DNA from: Toxonevra muliebris
Taxonomy: Eukaryota > Arthropoda > Insecta > Diptera > Pallopteridae
NCBI GenBank assembly: GCA_963691655.1
Contig: OY829328.1
Span: forward strand, 32,259,890 to 32,323,889
Direction: 5' to 3'
DNA length: 64,000 nt
The notes under the pieces are model-generated. The model searched no databases. It saw nothing but the letters and a program-made list of their open reading frames with translations, and had not been told where the DNA came from. How positions within the stretch are numbered: the first letter of the stretch is position 1; each line of letters opens with the position of its first letter. The position numbers and the translations under genes are program-made. This document shows positions 11,804-25,957 of this stretch, one piece after another.

Positions 11804-14688
11804 TAATATTGTATGTGCTAACGAATATAAGTATTTATATGGAAGAAATTCGTCTTTCAATTCAACGTTATCGTGAGTTTCACCCGAACAACATTTCGCT
11901 GGAAAAATTTCCCTTTCATTTGCCCTTATCATGAATTTCACCAGAAATATTTTGGTTGTTCGAAAAATTTTAGTTTTAATAAGGCTTAAAAAACTTTTAA
12001 TATTTTTGCATTTTTTACACAGCTCTCAAAATTCATTACCGATTAAATTTTCAAACATTTTGATCATCGTTAACCATGAATGGAATAAAATTTGAGGCCG
12101 AAAAAATAAAAGAAATCCCCTCTCTGAATCCTCTGGTGTCCGGGTTACTACTATTGGCATAACGTCTTTCCACATAAATTTTTATTATCTTCCTCGGTAT
12201 ATTTCCCTATAAATGTTCGGAAAACCTTTACGAGTTGTTCGGGAATTGAATGAGCATATGTTCAAATTTTGCTCTCAACCGATCAGGGTTGCAGTTTTGC
12301 ATTTTGTAAACAAATTTGCTTACTTTTTTCACGGTTGTGCACACAGACAAAAATTTGACCCGTGGTTCAATCTGGAGCCAATAAAAATTTAGCTAAAAAA
12401 GCCTAATGTAATTACAACAACAAACGATTCCTTTATTTACTTACGTAGCGTGAGTGGCTTGGTTTTAATGCAAAAAAACCCGGTTTTTTCATTATTTTGG
12501 AAAAAGTGTTGCTAGTAAGTTACTCCGATGTTGTGGGACCTCCTATAATTTTTGACAAGAAACATTTTCTCCAATGACAGTATAATAGTTTTCTCAACGG
12601 TTTTTGTTTTATCGGCCATTTATCGAAAAAGGGGTCTTAAACCCCCCATTTTCAAGAGAAAGGGTAGAAGATGCAGGAAAAAAGTGTAATAAAAAATTAT
12701 TTATCTCTTTGTGCTTAACAACATTGCTTCAGACATCAAATTCGTATGTGTTGAAATAAAGAAATTTCTTAATAGCCCCTTAAAACCCCATTTTTCCGAC
12801 CTCAGGCCCATATTTTGGGAGAACTAGATGTGATGCAGAAACTGAACTCTCAGTCGTGATCAGCAACCTTAAGTTACTATAAAACCGCTAGAAAATCTCG
12901 CTAATAAGGCAAAAGGTGAAAATTTGTTACACATTGTAATAGTTTCTAAGATATTCAATATTAAATATTGTGGTTGAATGGGAGGTGAGGTGCCATGCCT
13001 AATCGACCAATCTCACCCTAAAATACCCTATTTTATAGTCTTTTTAGCTCGATACTTATATACAAAAAATTGAGTGGCTGAGAGGAAAAGTGGTATTACT
13101 TCTACGTCATAAAGAAATGGAATAACTTTACTTAAGAGCAAAAGCAAAATGAAATATGCTGAGAGCAAAAGTGAAACGAAATATGTTTAGAGCAAAAACG
13201 GAATAAGTCACTATGCTGTTTTTGCTCTGAGAGAATTGTTATTCCATTTTTGCTCTTATATAAATTTTAGCCCGCTTTTTCTCTCGGCTTGTCAATTGCA
13301 AATCCATATGTAGTAGGTAGCTAGAAAAGGAATTATACTAGGTATAAAAATTTATAATTCAATAAACTTTTTTTTTCATTTGTGAGATTTGGGGCTGAAC
13401 AATAAAATTCTTATGAGTAACAAACTTAACAAACCAATTTGTTAAATTCTTCCAGTTAAACTATCAAACACTAGAGGGGGAGAGGGGTTTGGAAATATAC
13501 ATCCACCAACCTATGAAACCCTCATACATTTAAAACGTTGATCATGAATCAACAAAAAAAAATTAAAAGGGACGAAAAAATTAAAATCCATCGTCAGAAA
13601 TCGGTATACTTTTTTTTTAAATGTATACTTTTTTTTTAAAACTTTCTTCAGTAATGACAATCGTCATTCATTCATTGCCTTTTTTTTCCTGTGCATTAAC
13701 ACCCGCCCATTTGTACCTAAAATGATTTTAAATTATGGTAATTTTCATACGCCTTTTAAAATGCGCTAATTTTGATTTTTTTCTTCATTTTCATTTCCCT
13801 TCTTAGTTCATAATAAATCTTCAAATCGCTTATTTTACTCCACTCTCCGCCCTGCTACGCCCCTTTCTTTGGCACCGAATTGAAACCCTTAATTTTGTGT
13901 GCAAATTTTATTGCCATTTCGGTGCCATTCAATTTTAAGTTTTATTCTTTGTTTTATTTTTTGTTGCAAGCTTTTTTTTCTCATATTTCTGGCGTTTCAA
14001 AGTTAATCATATACATGAGTTAAACATTCATTTGATTGAAGGTGCTTCTTTTCCCTTTTATTAACTTTACCTTTTATTTCAATTGTTTGGATTGATGAAA
14101 AATAACTGGGTATCAGCATAATATCAGTGTAAAACGCCATTATTAGCTAAATTTGATTATTGAGCCGCTTAATGAAAGCTATGATTATTTAAATGATAAG
14201 GCATAAGTTATATTTCAATAAAAAGAAATTGTATTTTCTGACTGAATTAAGAAATTAGACTAAATCGTAACTTAGTCTAGGTAAATTAAGAAACCTTCAT
14301 AATTTACTATCTGCAGTTGCGCCTTTTTAGAAGATTAAATTATGTCAAAACTGGGACATTTTTGAAAGGAATGAATTGGTTAATCGAAACTCTAAATATT
14401 TAGGATATTTCTATTTCTTAAGGTAGAGCTTACATTTGCAAGGAAATAACTGCAATTTCTTTCAGAAAGTTTTTTTTTATTGACATCAAAATTTTTAAAA
14501 TTGAAAAAATAAAAAAATTAAAAATGCGGTCCTTTTTTTTTCATCAAAACATCATTTTTTACAAAAAAAAATTTTCAATATTTTTTATTTTTCAACTTGA
14601 AAATTTTTTTTTTTTAATTAATTTTTTTTTTCATAATTTTTTTTCATCCTCGTTATCATTGTTCACTTTTATCTCGTTGTTAGCTTAA
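11804..14688. other. non-coding stretch
   Basis: No gene recognised. It includes a short repeat array at 13134-13262 (listed), a duplicated TATACTTTTTTTTTAA at 13607-13640, and poly-T/poly-A tracts at 14460-14645. Confidence 0.4.
13134..13262. repeat. GAGCAAAA direct and inverted repeats
   Basis: Three direct units beginning GAGCAAAA (near 13136, 13162, 13190) are followed by two inverted ones (TTTTTGCTCT near 13222 and 13247). The two halves could pair as an imperfect hairpin. The function and element family are unknown. Confidence 0.55.
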
Positions 14689-14753
14689 CCCAGTAATGCC
14701 TAGCGGTGCCATATGGCACCTTGTCGCTGAGCCGTTCCTGAGCCAGGTTCGGA
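14689..14753. repeat. end of a TTAA-type element, inverted match to 38588-38718
   Basis: Directly after TTAA (14685-14688) comes CCCAGTAATGCCTAGCGG. The next 65 bp match, in reverse orientation, the right part of the 131-bp TTAA element at 38588-38718, with about three differences by eye. Another TTAA at 14775-14778 may mark the other end. A truncated mariner follows at once. Confidence 0.6.
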
Positions 14754-14802
14754 CTCAGCGACCTCCCGTTACCGTTAAAGTACATTTATGCCGTATCTGC
14801 TC

Positions 14803-15709
14803 GTTTTGATGTTGAAGACAGGGAACGTTCAGGCGACCCGAAAAAGTTCGAAGATGAAGAATTGAAGGCATTACTCGAAGAAGATTCATGTCAAATGCAA
14901 CAAGAACTTGCAGAATCTTTAGGAGTATTGGGAATGATTCAAAAGCAAGGAAATTGGGTGCCGTACGAATTGAAGCCGAGAGACGTCGAACGACGATTTT
15001 TCACATGTGAACTGCTGATTGAACGACAGAAAAGAAAGGGTTTTCTGCATCGTATTGTGACTGTCGATGAAAAGTGAATACGTTACGATAACCCAAAGCG
15101 TAAAAAATCATGGGGACCGCCCGGACATGCATCAACATCAACGGCAAAGCCGAACATCCATGGATCCAAGCTCATGCTGTGTATATGGTGGGATATGAAA
15201 GGTGTCGTGTATTATGAGCTGTTGAAACCGAATGAGACTATCACTGGCGACCGCTACCGACTACAATTGATGCGTTTGAGCCGAGCATTAAAGGATAAGA
15301 GGCCAGAATATGAGAAAAGGCACGACGAAGTTATTCTTCAGCACGACAATGCGCGGTCGCATGTTGTAAGGCAAGTAAAAACATACTTGGAAACGCTAAA
15401 ATGGGAAGTGCTACCCCACCCGCCGTATTCTCCAGACATTACTCCTTCTGATTACCACTTGTTCCGATCGATGACACATGGCCTGGCTGAACAGCACTTC
15501 CGTTTTTTCGAAGAACTCAAAAAATGGGTCGATTCGTGGATAGCCTCAAAAGATGAGGAGTTCTTTCGACGCGGAATCCGTATGCTACCAGAAAGATGGA
15601 AAAAGGTTGTGGCTACCGATAAACAATACTTTAAAGAATAAATTTATAATCACTTTTTCACAATAAATGTCCAAATTACGAAAAAAGTACGAGTTTATAC
15701 ATTCAAAAT
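14803..15709 (+). mobile_element. mariner, 5'-truncated copy
   Basis: Near-identical to the copy at 51446-52724 from codon 58 or so of the transposase onward, ending close to the reversed terminal motif (ACGAGTTTATACATTC). The left terminus and the first part of the gene are gone. The protein is like that of the mellifera-type mariners (DD34D); that assignment is from memory of the family. Confidence 0.8.
14805..15641 (+). pseudogene. mariner DD34D transposase, broken copy 1
   Basis: Codes in one frame from FDVEDRERSG to a TGA directly after VDEK (15075-15077), then continues in frame to the natural end YFKE. The TGA sits where mariners have an invariant Trp (DEKW). A deletion of about 11 codons removes part of the second helix-turn-helix (ESLGV joins LGMIQKQG). 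Catalytic aspartates remain in VDEK, LQHDNARSH and ITPSDYHLF (34 residues between the last two). The same TGA is present in the second copy. Confidence 0.85.
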
Positions 15710-17377
15710 CCAATACTATTAAGTACTTTTAAGTTTTTTAAAGGTCATCATGAAAAAAGTCTTGTTCCGGGGATTGTGCAGGTATAAATGGTCACCTTAA
15801 TTAGATTGGAAACTAATTAATATTGTCCAACATTGGGGATATATTTTTCGACATCCATCAGAGAGCTTTCATTCATTGCTAAAACGATACACAGCAAAGG
15901 CAGACTGTTACCCGAAAAAACACAAACTAAGGGCTGTACCAGACTGGACCAGGTTGGCGATATCTTTTCGAACTTTTATCAACATTTCGACGCCAATCCG
16001 AATCTACATATGTACAAACTTTAGCTCAATTATAAAGAAACATAAGTTATAATTATATTGAACTTATTCAAGAAGATGGCTTCTAATAACACGAATCTCA
16101 AAATGGGCTTTCCCATTACTCCACTCTGTCCTACCGCTCAAACTATGAATCCAACGTAATTTTACATAGAAAAAAAATCTCATACACATATTATTTTTTT
16201 AATAGAAAACTTCTTCTCAGCATCTTCATCATCGTCATAGTTAAATTCTGAAATTCTTAAGCTTCTTTTGTGCTTTTGTTAAATTACCTTAATTAATTAC
16301 CAACTCATTTGACAGCGTTTTGAATGAGCAATAAATAATAAAATGATTCTATAAATCATCTTTTCTCACTCTTCTATATTACTTTACTACATATTTACTG
16401 AATGTGCATGTGTACATAAGTGTGTACCTTTATTTGATAAAGAAAAATAATATATATGTATACATATACCTACTATATATTAATACACCACAGCTTCTGA
16501 TCCACAGCTACCATAGCTACAAAGAGGCTATGATCGTCTCACTATCTAGGCTGAAGCTGAAGCTGATGTTCTTTAACTCTCAATATTTATAAGTAAAAGA
16601 GCCAAAGGCCTTGTAAAGAAAAAATAAATATTTTGAGCTTTATACCTATACATACATACGTACATACATACGTGTGTGTAAATAGCAGCAATGAAATTGC
16701 TTAACAAGCCAATTGCTTGAGTTATGATTTAGCGCTGTGGTGGCAGCCACAAACAGTAACAACAACAACGGCAACAATTTGTTGTATGTTGCTTGTTTTG
16801 CATGCCAGAAACATTTCACGTGCTTTCATCTTCCCGGAAATTTACTTACCCGAGTTTCCCGCAAGTGTTTTCTTGTTTTTTTTTTTTTTTCATTTCTTTT
16901 TCCATATTTTCTTAACTTTTTTCTGTTCTTATATAATTTCTTATAGTGTGTTGTAGCTGGTATGTTGCTGTAATTTTTTTTCTGCAGTCTGCTGCTAGTA
17001 ATGATATTTTGTAATACATGAAATAGCTATGCAAATATGCTGAACAAATTAAGTGAGTTCTCATGATTTAGTAATACTTGCTACAAAACAACAATAAATA
17101 TTTTGATATTTCAATTAGTTAAATTAAACAACTTTCCAGCATTAGCTCTTGAAAATTGTAGAAGTAACGATTATAAATTTCGGCATTCCACGGTAGAAAA
17201 AAAGAGGAAGAGTATTGAAAACTTTCTTGGAAAGAAAATCAAAATAGTTATATAACTTTTGCAGAGAGAGCTTATTCCATTACATGCTCTCAATTATTAT
17301 TGGATTCCATTGAGTTGGATTTATAAAAAGAGAGTAAAATACTACCAATATATGAGAGAGAGCAGATTCCATAGCAT
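15710..17377. other. non-coding stretch
   Basis: No gene recognised. It contains ATACATACGT-type simple repeats (16650-16680) and poly-T (16880-16895). At 17265-17385 a unit with GAGAGAGAGC and ATTCCAT is partly duplicated in tandem and recurs at 19070-19128. Confidence 0.4.
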
Positions 17378-17385
17378 GCTATCAA

Positions 17386-18241
17386 CAGTGTTGCCATATT
17401 TTTTTTCGGCAAAAACTGTAAAAATTAAAAACAAAAACTGTATTTTGGAAAAAAAAACTATAACCCATAAAAACGAAAAAACAAATCTAAAATTTTTAAT
17501 TTTAAAAGTTTCTCAGTCACTTGCCCATCATTTCACCACACATTCAAAATTTAAAAGGTTCAATAATATAATAGTTTCCGCATGTTTGGGAGATGCTATG
17601 CTTTCTTAAACTGACAGAAATTTTAAATCCTATAACTTCTGGGAAACCTAATACAATAATGATGCAAAATTTAGAAAAAAAGTTCGCTCTTTAGGCAACT
17701 GATTCCTTTAAAATTAAGTAAAATAAGTCAATAAAAAACGAAACAAATTAATTTAAGAATGTATAAAACACGAAATAACATTCTTGTTATGACAAGTTAA
17801 AACATTATATGAACATTCCTGGGTCCGACTTTTTGAGCAGTCTTAGTTCACCAGTAATCAATACAACAATTTTAAAAGCTCTCAAAATGGTTTCATCAAG
17901 CTTCTTGTACATTTCTCTTGATGCCACAAAATTTGTTCAATATTATAATTTTTTTTAAGTCTTTTGTTCTTTTCAGCTAATTTTCGAATTTTAGTTTTTT
18001 TAGTATGAATTTGAAGAAATATTCTTTCCACACTCGCTACCTGCAAGTGCTACCCTGAAATAAAATTACATTTTATTATAACCGAAACATATTTAGTAAG
18101 CCTATTCTGCATATTATTGCAAAAACTGTAAAAACTGCAAAATTTGGGAATAAACTGTAATATTTGAGGAGAATCTGTAAGACTGCGCGCCGACCGAAAA
18201 AACTGTAATTTACAGATAAATCTGTCAATATGGCACCGCTG
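17386..18241. mobile_element. non-autonomous hAT element
   Basis: 856 bp flanked by the exact 8-bp repeat GCTATCAA (17378-17385 and 18242-18249). The ends are inverted (CAGTGTTGCCATATT and, reversed, CAGCGGTGCCATATT), matching the CAGNG start and 8-bp target duplication of hAT transposons. Copies of ACTGTAA cluster inside both ends, like transposase-binding subterminal motifs. No intact transposase was found. Confidence 0.8.
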
Positions 18242-18290
18242 GCTATCAATAACACTGTAGAGCATTTCGCCTTTTTTCTGGCAAATTTAT

Positions 18291-19036
18291 GGAACCAAGT
18301 TTTTACGAAAGCTTAGATTGTAAGTGGAAAAGTAATTTCTCAGTTTTCCCAGGTTGGCGATTTTAAGCGTTCTTTTTTCACTTTGAAGTTTCTGGTTTAG
18401 TCTATGGTCACGTCGGAATACCTAGCAAGTAGATGCAAATATTTTTACCACCACCTTTCTGTGGGTTTTTGGGTACGAGGAATCTGAATCTGCATTCTAT
18501 TTTTCCCAAAAACGGCCGCTGGGGTGCGCTTTAGTGCAAAAAAAAAATCTAATTTCAATAATTTTTGAATTCTGTACACAATAAAAAATAAATGTAGTTT
18601 GTATGGAATTTATAAAAAATGGAGAAAACTGAACTTTTTTATTATCGTCAGTACATCTGGAAGTGGTTGTACGTCAGTGATACATTTTAGAAAGTTGTTT
18701 AGCTTAATAAAAAGAATAAAAAAAAAATGAATAATACGTACATTATGTAAATCTGTTTTTATGACCTTCTTAGCCGAAAAACCGTAAAAATATAAAATTT
18801 TTCATGTTTTTTGCTCTAAAGCGTACCCTAGCGGACGCTTTTGATAAAAATAAATTGCAGATTCAGTTTTCCTTTTGATGATAAAATATTTGCAATTAAA
18901 TGATACTACTCCGCCGCGACCATAAACTAAACCAGAAACTTCAAAATTCAAAAAAAAGCTTAAAACCGCCAACCTTTGAAAACTGAGAAATCACTTTTCC
19001 ATCTACAATCTAAAATTTCAAAAAAACTTGGTTTCA
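18291..19036. repeat. large foldback element
   Basis: The left arm (18291-about 18540) and right arm (about 18805-19036) are inverted copies with scattered mismatches. Shared pieces include GATTTCTCAGTTTTC-like, AAGTTTCTGGTTTAG and GCTTTAG(A/T)GC blocks. The centre is AT-rich and non-coding. It sits between copies of the repeat seen at 17297 and 19070. Confidence 0.75.
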
Positions 19037-19183
19037 TCAATTCCCCAGCCGACTGCAATACAGTGTAATAATTTGTTTCCATTGAATTGGATTTACAAAC
19101 AGAGAGTGAAATTCTATCAATATACGGAGTAGAAATATATCTCTCTGAAATATGTAGTTATACTATTATTTAAAAAGTATATA

Positions 19184-19429
19184 TCGCTCATTTACTAAAA
19201 GACTGTCATAAGTCAAAAAACACGATTTTTGAGTTAATGATGCAGAATTATTCATTATGCCACGCTTGCATTGTGTAAAAATTTCATATTAATATCTTGT
19301 ATACTCTACGCGTGAGAATTATAAGATTTCTTCTTTTTTCTGCAAAGTGGGAGTCAATTGAAAACTTTAAACGCGTTTTCTGCAAAATCGCGTTTTTTGA
19401 GTTATGACAGTCTTTTAGTAAATGAGCGA
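19184..19429. mobile_element. 246-bp TA-flanked MITE, copy 1
   Basis: Flanked by TA. The inverted ends are long (about 46 bp, two mismatches), starting TCGCTCATTTACTAAAAGAC. An equally long copy with about ten differences lies at 54185-54430. The TA target suggests mobilisation by a Tc1/mariner transposase (inference). It ends about 65 bp beyond the polyadenylation signal of the gene at 19539-20334. Confidence 0.85.
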
Positions 19430-19538
19430 TATGTAAATAATTTAAGTTTTTGAACAATTTAACCCGAAATTCTTCGGATGAAAATATAGAAAATTTATTA
19501 AAAAATTATTACAGTTCATTACAGTAGGTATTTATAAT

Positions 19539-20334
19539 TTACGAAGTAACTGAAAAAGTAATATTCATATTTAGAACAGTAGTTTTCTTCTTATTCTCAT
19601 AAACATGACCAATGAAGGTATAATCTGCCTTGGGCAGAAAGCCAGAGGCAAGATGAAACATTATTGGGACTCTACTGATGGTTAAATTATCCTGCAAGGT
19701 ATAAAAATCACCATTAACTAACTATAGAGAATAATTGAAACCATTTAAGTAAAATGATAGATATTAGATTTACATGAAAAGGACATTTTTCTCTGGAAAT
19801 GAATTTTGCAGTCGTGCTTAACAAACGGTTTACAAAATAATTTTCTGTATTAAAATCACCAAAATTGCAGACATCCTGGTGTATATCCTTAATGGCAGGC
19901 ACTAATTTTTGTGGACTTACTTTACGCATTAATTGCATTTGTACCTATGTATAAATATTTATTTTAATTATTTTATATAAATGGATCTATAGAACAGATA
20001 TTAGTAAATTGAGTTTTCATATGTACATGTAAATATTATTACCCAAACGTTATCCATTGGACTAAGAAAATTACAACCAAAACTTAGATATTTCATCTTG
20101 CCACGGGGGTTCGAAGTCTTGCAAAATCCTGGCTTACATATTTCATCATTAAATGCGCAATTTACTCCGGCGACGTTGACAGTTCCTAACTAAAATAATT
20201 AGATTTTAATAATAAGAAAGTTTTATTAGATTTCCGTCACTTTCCGATTATATTCACAATTTTTATAATACCACAATATGTAAAATTATTAAAAGAAAGC
20301 AAATAGCAAGTAAGAAGAAATTTAAGTTAGCCAT
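19539..20334 (-). CDS. small secreted cysteine-containing protein, 4 exons
   Basis: Coding exons, read on the minus strand: 20334-20272, 20189-20043, 19944-19774 and 19691-19539. Each junction is GT...AG and every intron is phase 0, giving 177 residues. Residues 1-21 are a signal peptide (MANLNFFLLAICFLLIILHI). The mature part has six Cys (32, 39, 44, 60, 96, 124), enough for three disulfides, and motifs FGCNFLSPMDNV, DVCNFGDFN, REKCPFHDNL and FLPKADYTFIGHVYEN. The end (VLNMNITFSVTS) alternates like a beta strand. Length, signal and pattern resemble the small secreted ML/GM2-activator, DUF1091 and Che families of flies; that is an impression, not a proven match. AATAAA lies 40 nt after the stop (19494-19499). 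It is on the same strand as the maltase gene and appears intact. Confidence 0.65.
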
Positions 20335-21012
20335 CTCTGATCGCAAAAATAGTAGTACATATTTAGAGTTGATATAATATTCTAAATATTTTCAAGCATA
20401 CACATGTATTAAATGATATGTTTATACAAATATTTTAATTTATTTCACTTAATTGTAGTTATTTCATGCTGAATTAACTAGTAAATTGGATGTTTAAATA
20501 TTTACATATGTATATACATTTTCAAGAGTTTCTACATTTGGTCAAGTAAGCACAAGCTATACCGTTTCCATTAAAAACTTTAAGCCACATTTAAATTGGT
20601 TACAGTAGACTAAACTGAAGGTTTTCAAGCTGAAGACCTTTAACGAAGCCAGTCACTAGGACGTAATTGGTTAAAACTTTCACTAAAGTCACAGGAACGT
20701 TGAGTTTTTGCTAAAATAACTCGTACACATATTATCGGAATAGTTAATGCCAGCTATTTGAACGCAGCTAGCAATAGTCTACTACTGGAACTCCACCCGT
20801 ACAATGCCTGAAGAAAACAGCTAACCCAATTCACCTATAGTCATAAATAAGTAATAATCACTCGAATGCTTTCGTAAATTTCAAAATATAAACTGATATA
20901 TTACTAATTAGTGGCTAGTTGAAGTGCTACAATTAAGTTTCTCTTTAATGAATAACTCGACCCTGATTCGAAGAACTAAGTACTACTACTTCATTAGCTA
21001 TAGAGTAGTAGT
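20335..21012. other. non-coding stretch upstream of the secreted gene
   Basis: Putative promoter side of the minus-strand gene ending at 20334; no clear TATA box or other element was recognised. AT-rich, without coding signal. Confidence 0.35.
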
Positions 21013-21450
21013 AGGTTAAGTTAGGTTAAAATAGCTGCCTGCGAGCGCCAGCACACTTAGGCCAACAAGGCCCATTGTGATACCATGCAAAAGGAGCTGA
21101 GCCCCTATCCCTCTAATTCAGGCCATTTGAACCATTGAGTTTGATATGAACTATTGAGATATTTGTCAAGTGTTTGAGATTATCGAAGACCAGATGTTTC
21201 TTTCGTACGTGAATCAGTGCAAAGCATTCACTTAGAAGATGAGTTACTCTTGCAGTGATTTCTATATGAAAGACCCAGCCTTTCTGATTCAGCCAGCGGA
21301 GTCACAGGATTTTTCTTCTGGATGGTGGCGCTGATCTCTAGAGGGGAGAGGTAGGTTAAAAGAAACCACGGTTTTTGTGAGGACACGGATGTATTCGCCA
21401 ATACCTGCGCGAACATATACTATAAGAACGCTGCAGATTTGTGGACTCCA
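21013..21450 (-). mobile_element. LOA-type non-LTR retrotransposon 3' fragment
   Basis: On the minus strand the sequence ends with GGCAGCTATTTTAACC followed by TAACTTAACC, preceded by ATGGTATCACAATGGGCC and CTAAGTGTGCTGG. The same 3' layout occurs in the insertion at 44588-45861. These 3' ends are familiar from LOA-clade elements of flies (from memory). The upstream limit is uncertain and may reach 21690. Confidence 0.5.
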
Positions 21451-21733
21451 GAAATCAGTTCAGGACTAGCGTTGGTTGAGCTTCGCAGGAACCAAACATT
21501 GCGGCTTACAAGTGATGTGGGAGGTGATAGTGCTGTCAAAGGCGAATAGATTTAGGTTTGTGTAGAGTGAATATTTGATTAGATGGAATCTAATATGCAT
21601 TATTAAAAAAACTTTAAAACGGTAGTTGGCGCTAGAGCCATCCGCAAGGGGAGGTTTTAAACCTAACCATTGGGACTGGGTATTCATTCATTTTCTATAT
21701 ACACATTTACATTTTTATATTTCTTAGTTATAT

Positions 21734-21739
21734 TTTATT
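21734..21739 (-). terminator. possible maltase polyadenylation signal
   Basis: AATAAA on the minus strand, about 290 nt after the maltase stop codon. It is the first exact match I found downstream. Confidence 0.35.
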
Positions 21740-22028
21740 CAGCATGATTCCCCCTTTCCCTTGAGGAAAATTTTGTGGGTAAGCCTGGTTACCGCAAATC
21801 GTGAGATCAAATTTTCTGAAACTATGGCAAAGTTATTAAAATATTAATAAAATACTCTAGTTTATCGCCATGCAAACTTAGGTTAACGCTAGATTCAAAT
21901 AATTTTCCTGGCTTAAAGGAAGAATCAAAGATTACTAAATTATGTTGTTTGGATCGTATGAAAATATATTCAGTTTTTGACAAAATTTACAAAGTTAATT
22001 AATTTTATGAAAACATAATTTCAATACT

Positions 22029-24265
<2,237 letters not shown>

Positions 24266-24343
24266 CTATTTGACTACTGATCCTCTTCGCGTGAGTGCTC
24301 GTTTTGATATAGACCAACTCGCTGGGGTGCGTTGAAGTATAAG

Positions 24344-24351
24344 CATTTATA
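24344..24351 (-). promoter_or_regulatory. TATA-like box of the maltase gene
   Basis: TATAAATG on the minus strand, 100 bp before the start codon. An initiator-like TCAGT lies at 24276-24280, but at 70 bp it is further away than the usual 30, so the start site is not settled. Confidence 0.35.
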
Positions 24352-24360
24352 AAATAATGT

Positions 24361-25113
24361 TTTGATATCACAATCGGAATAATTTATAAATATACGACCA
24401 CCGTGAGTGATAAGAAATCAAATAGTTGTAGATTAATTGATTATTTATGACTTTTATGATTTAACGTGCTACTGCATAATATTTATGACGATTTCAGTTA
24501 CAGCTGTACTCTCGCTTACCATGATCAAGTACGAAATTCATTAAAAATATTATGGTCAGTTGCTTATAACGTGATTCAGTTAGAAGCGCTTATCAACAAA
24601 ACAAAGTTTATCGATAGATAATCATGCCAATAGGGGTAATTAAAATACGTAGTGTTCCGCATTTGCTATTTGGCTCTTATCAAAAGTACATATTCAAAAA
24701 ATAATCACGTTTTTGGTTATAAAAATAAGAAAGCGAAATAAAATGAATATATTACATACCTCACTGTATGCATAACATGATGGTGGATTCTTGCCCTTTC
24801 CCCCTTTGTGGTTATTTCAGTAATATGTGAACTAAACAATATCCAGCAAACCAAATTGTGAACGTTCTGAATGTGTTCTGAGACTTTACAGTAAATACTC
24901 ATATTTCGGAATATTTTGTGAAAGTTCAGTCCGAAAATCTATCTAATTTGTAATTCGTTTTGTGTAAAAAGTTTTGAAAAATAAGTTTTATTTTATTTAA
25001 TTTTTTTTTTATATTTTTTTATTAACATGACCCTACAAAGTAAACAGTATAGAAAAGTAACAAATGTTATTCGTAAAAAAGGCCTCATAAATTATTACCG
25101 AAATATATACAAT
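24361..25113. other. non-coding stretch upstream of maltase
   Basis: AT-rich, no coding signal. It may carry maltase control elements, but none can be pointed to. Confidence 0.3.
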
Positions 25114-25957
25114 AGGGTGGCCCTTATATTTCAACTTTCTAAAAGTTTAGCTCCCAGAGTCCTATCTTGTTTCAATCAATAAAGAAACAATCTGTGCAAA
25201 ATTTGAGCTCAATCGGATAACTGCGAGGCGACCCTTATCGACCATAAGTTGTACATTGCCGCCCGGAAAATCATTTTTTCAGATAAATCAATTTTTTGTT
25301 CTTGGATTTCTTGATCAACCCCTTTCTATGAATAAACAACACCGAGATGATTAGCCAGAATTGTTAGAGTTAAAAATGATTTAAGCGTTCAAGATAAACC
25401 TTTCTCAAGACCAATTTCTCACTTAAAAATAATTTGTAGTTTTCTTGCTCGGGTGAACGTTCGAGCCTGGTTTCTGTAACCAGATGGAATTAAAGCACCT
25501 TATCATTACTTTTTGTTTATGCGTACATTGATAATTTATCAGGATATCGATCGAGAAATTAGAAAGGTGCTGCGGACAACTCGCCACAACTCGCGTACTT
25601 AGCTCCCCAAACTGTGATTCTATCAAAAACATAATTTTTCTTCGTTTGTAAACAACGAGTTCTCGTCTTGTATAACTCCTGGTACAAAATTTTTTTCGCG
25701 AAATTTTCTATCAGCACCGATTTCTTCAACAAAGAACTTCCAACATGGTTAGATGATCTAGGTTACAAAAATGGAATTGAAAAATTTGGAAAGAAAGTTG
25801 TTGTCGACGACTTTGCAGAAAAAAATGTGAAACTCATTTAGAAATACAATAACATTTTCACAAAAAATGAAGTTGAGCAACAATTTGTTTTATAAATCGT
25901 TGCCGAAGACCAACAAAAATACCCAACTACTACTACATTCTCCCTTATAGTGCGGAT

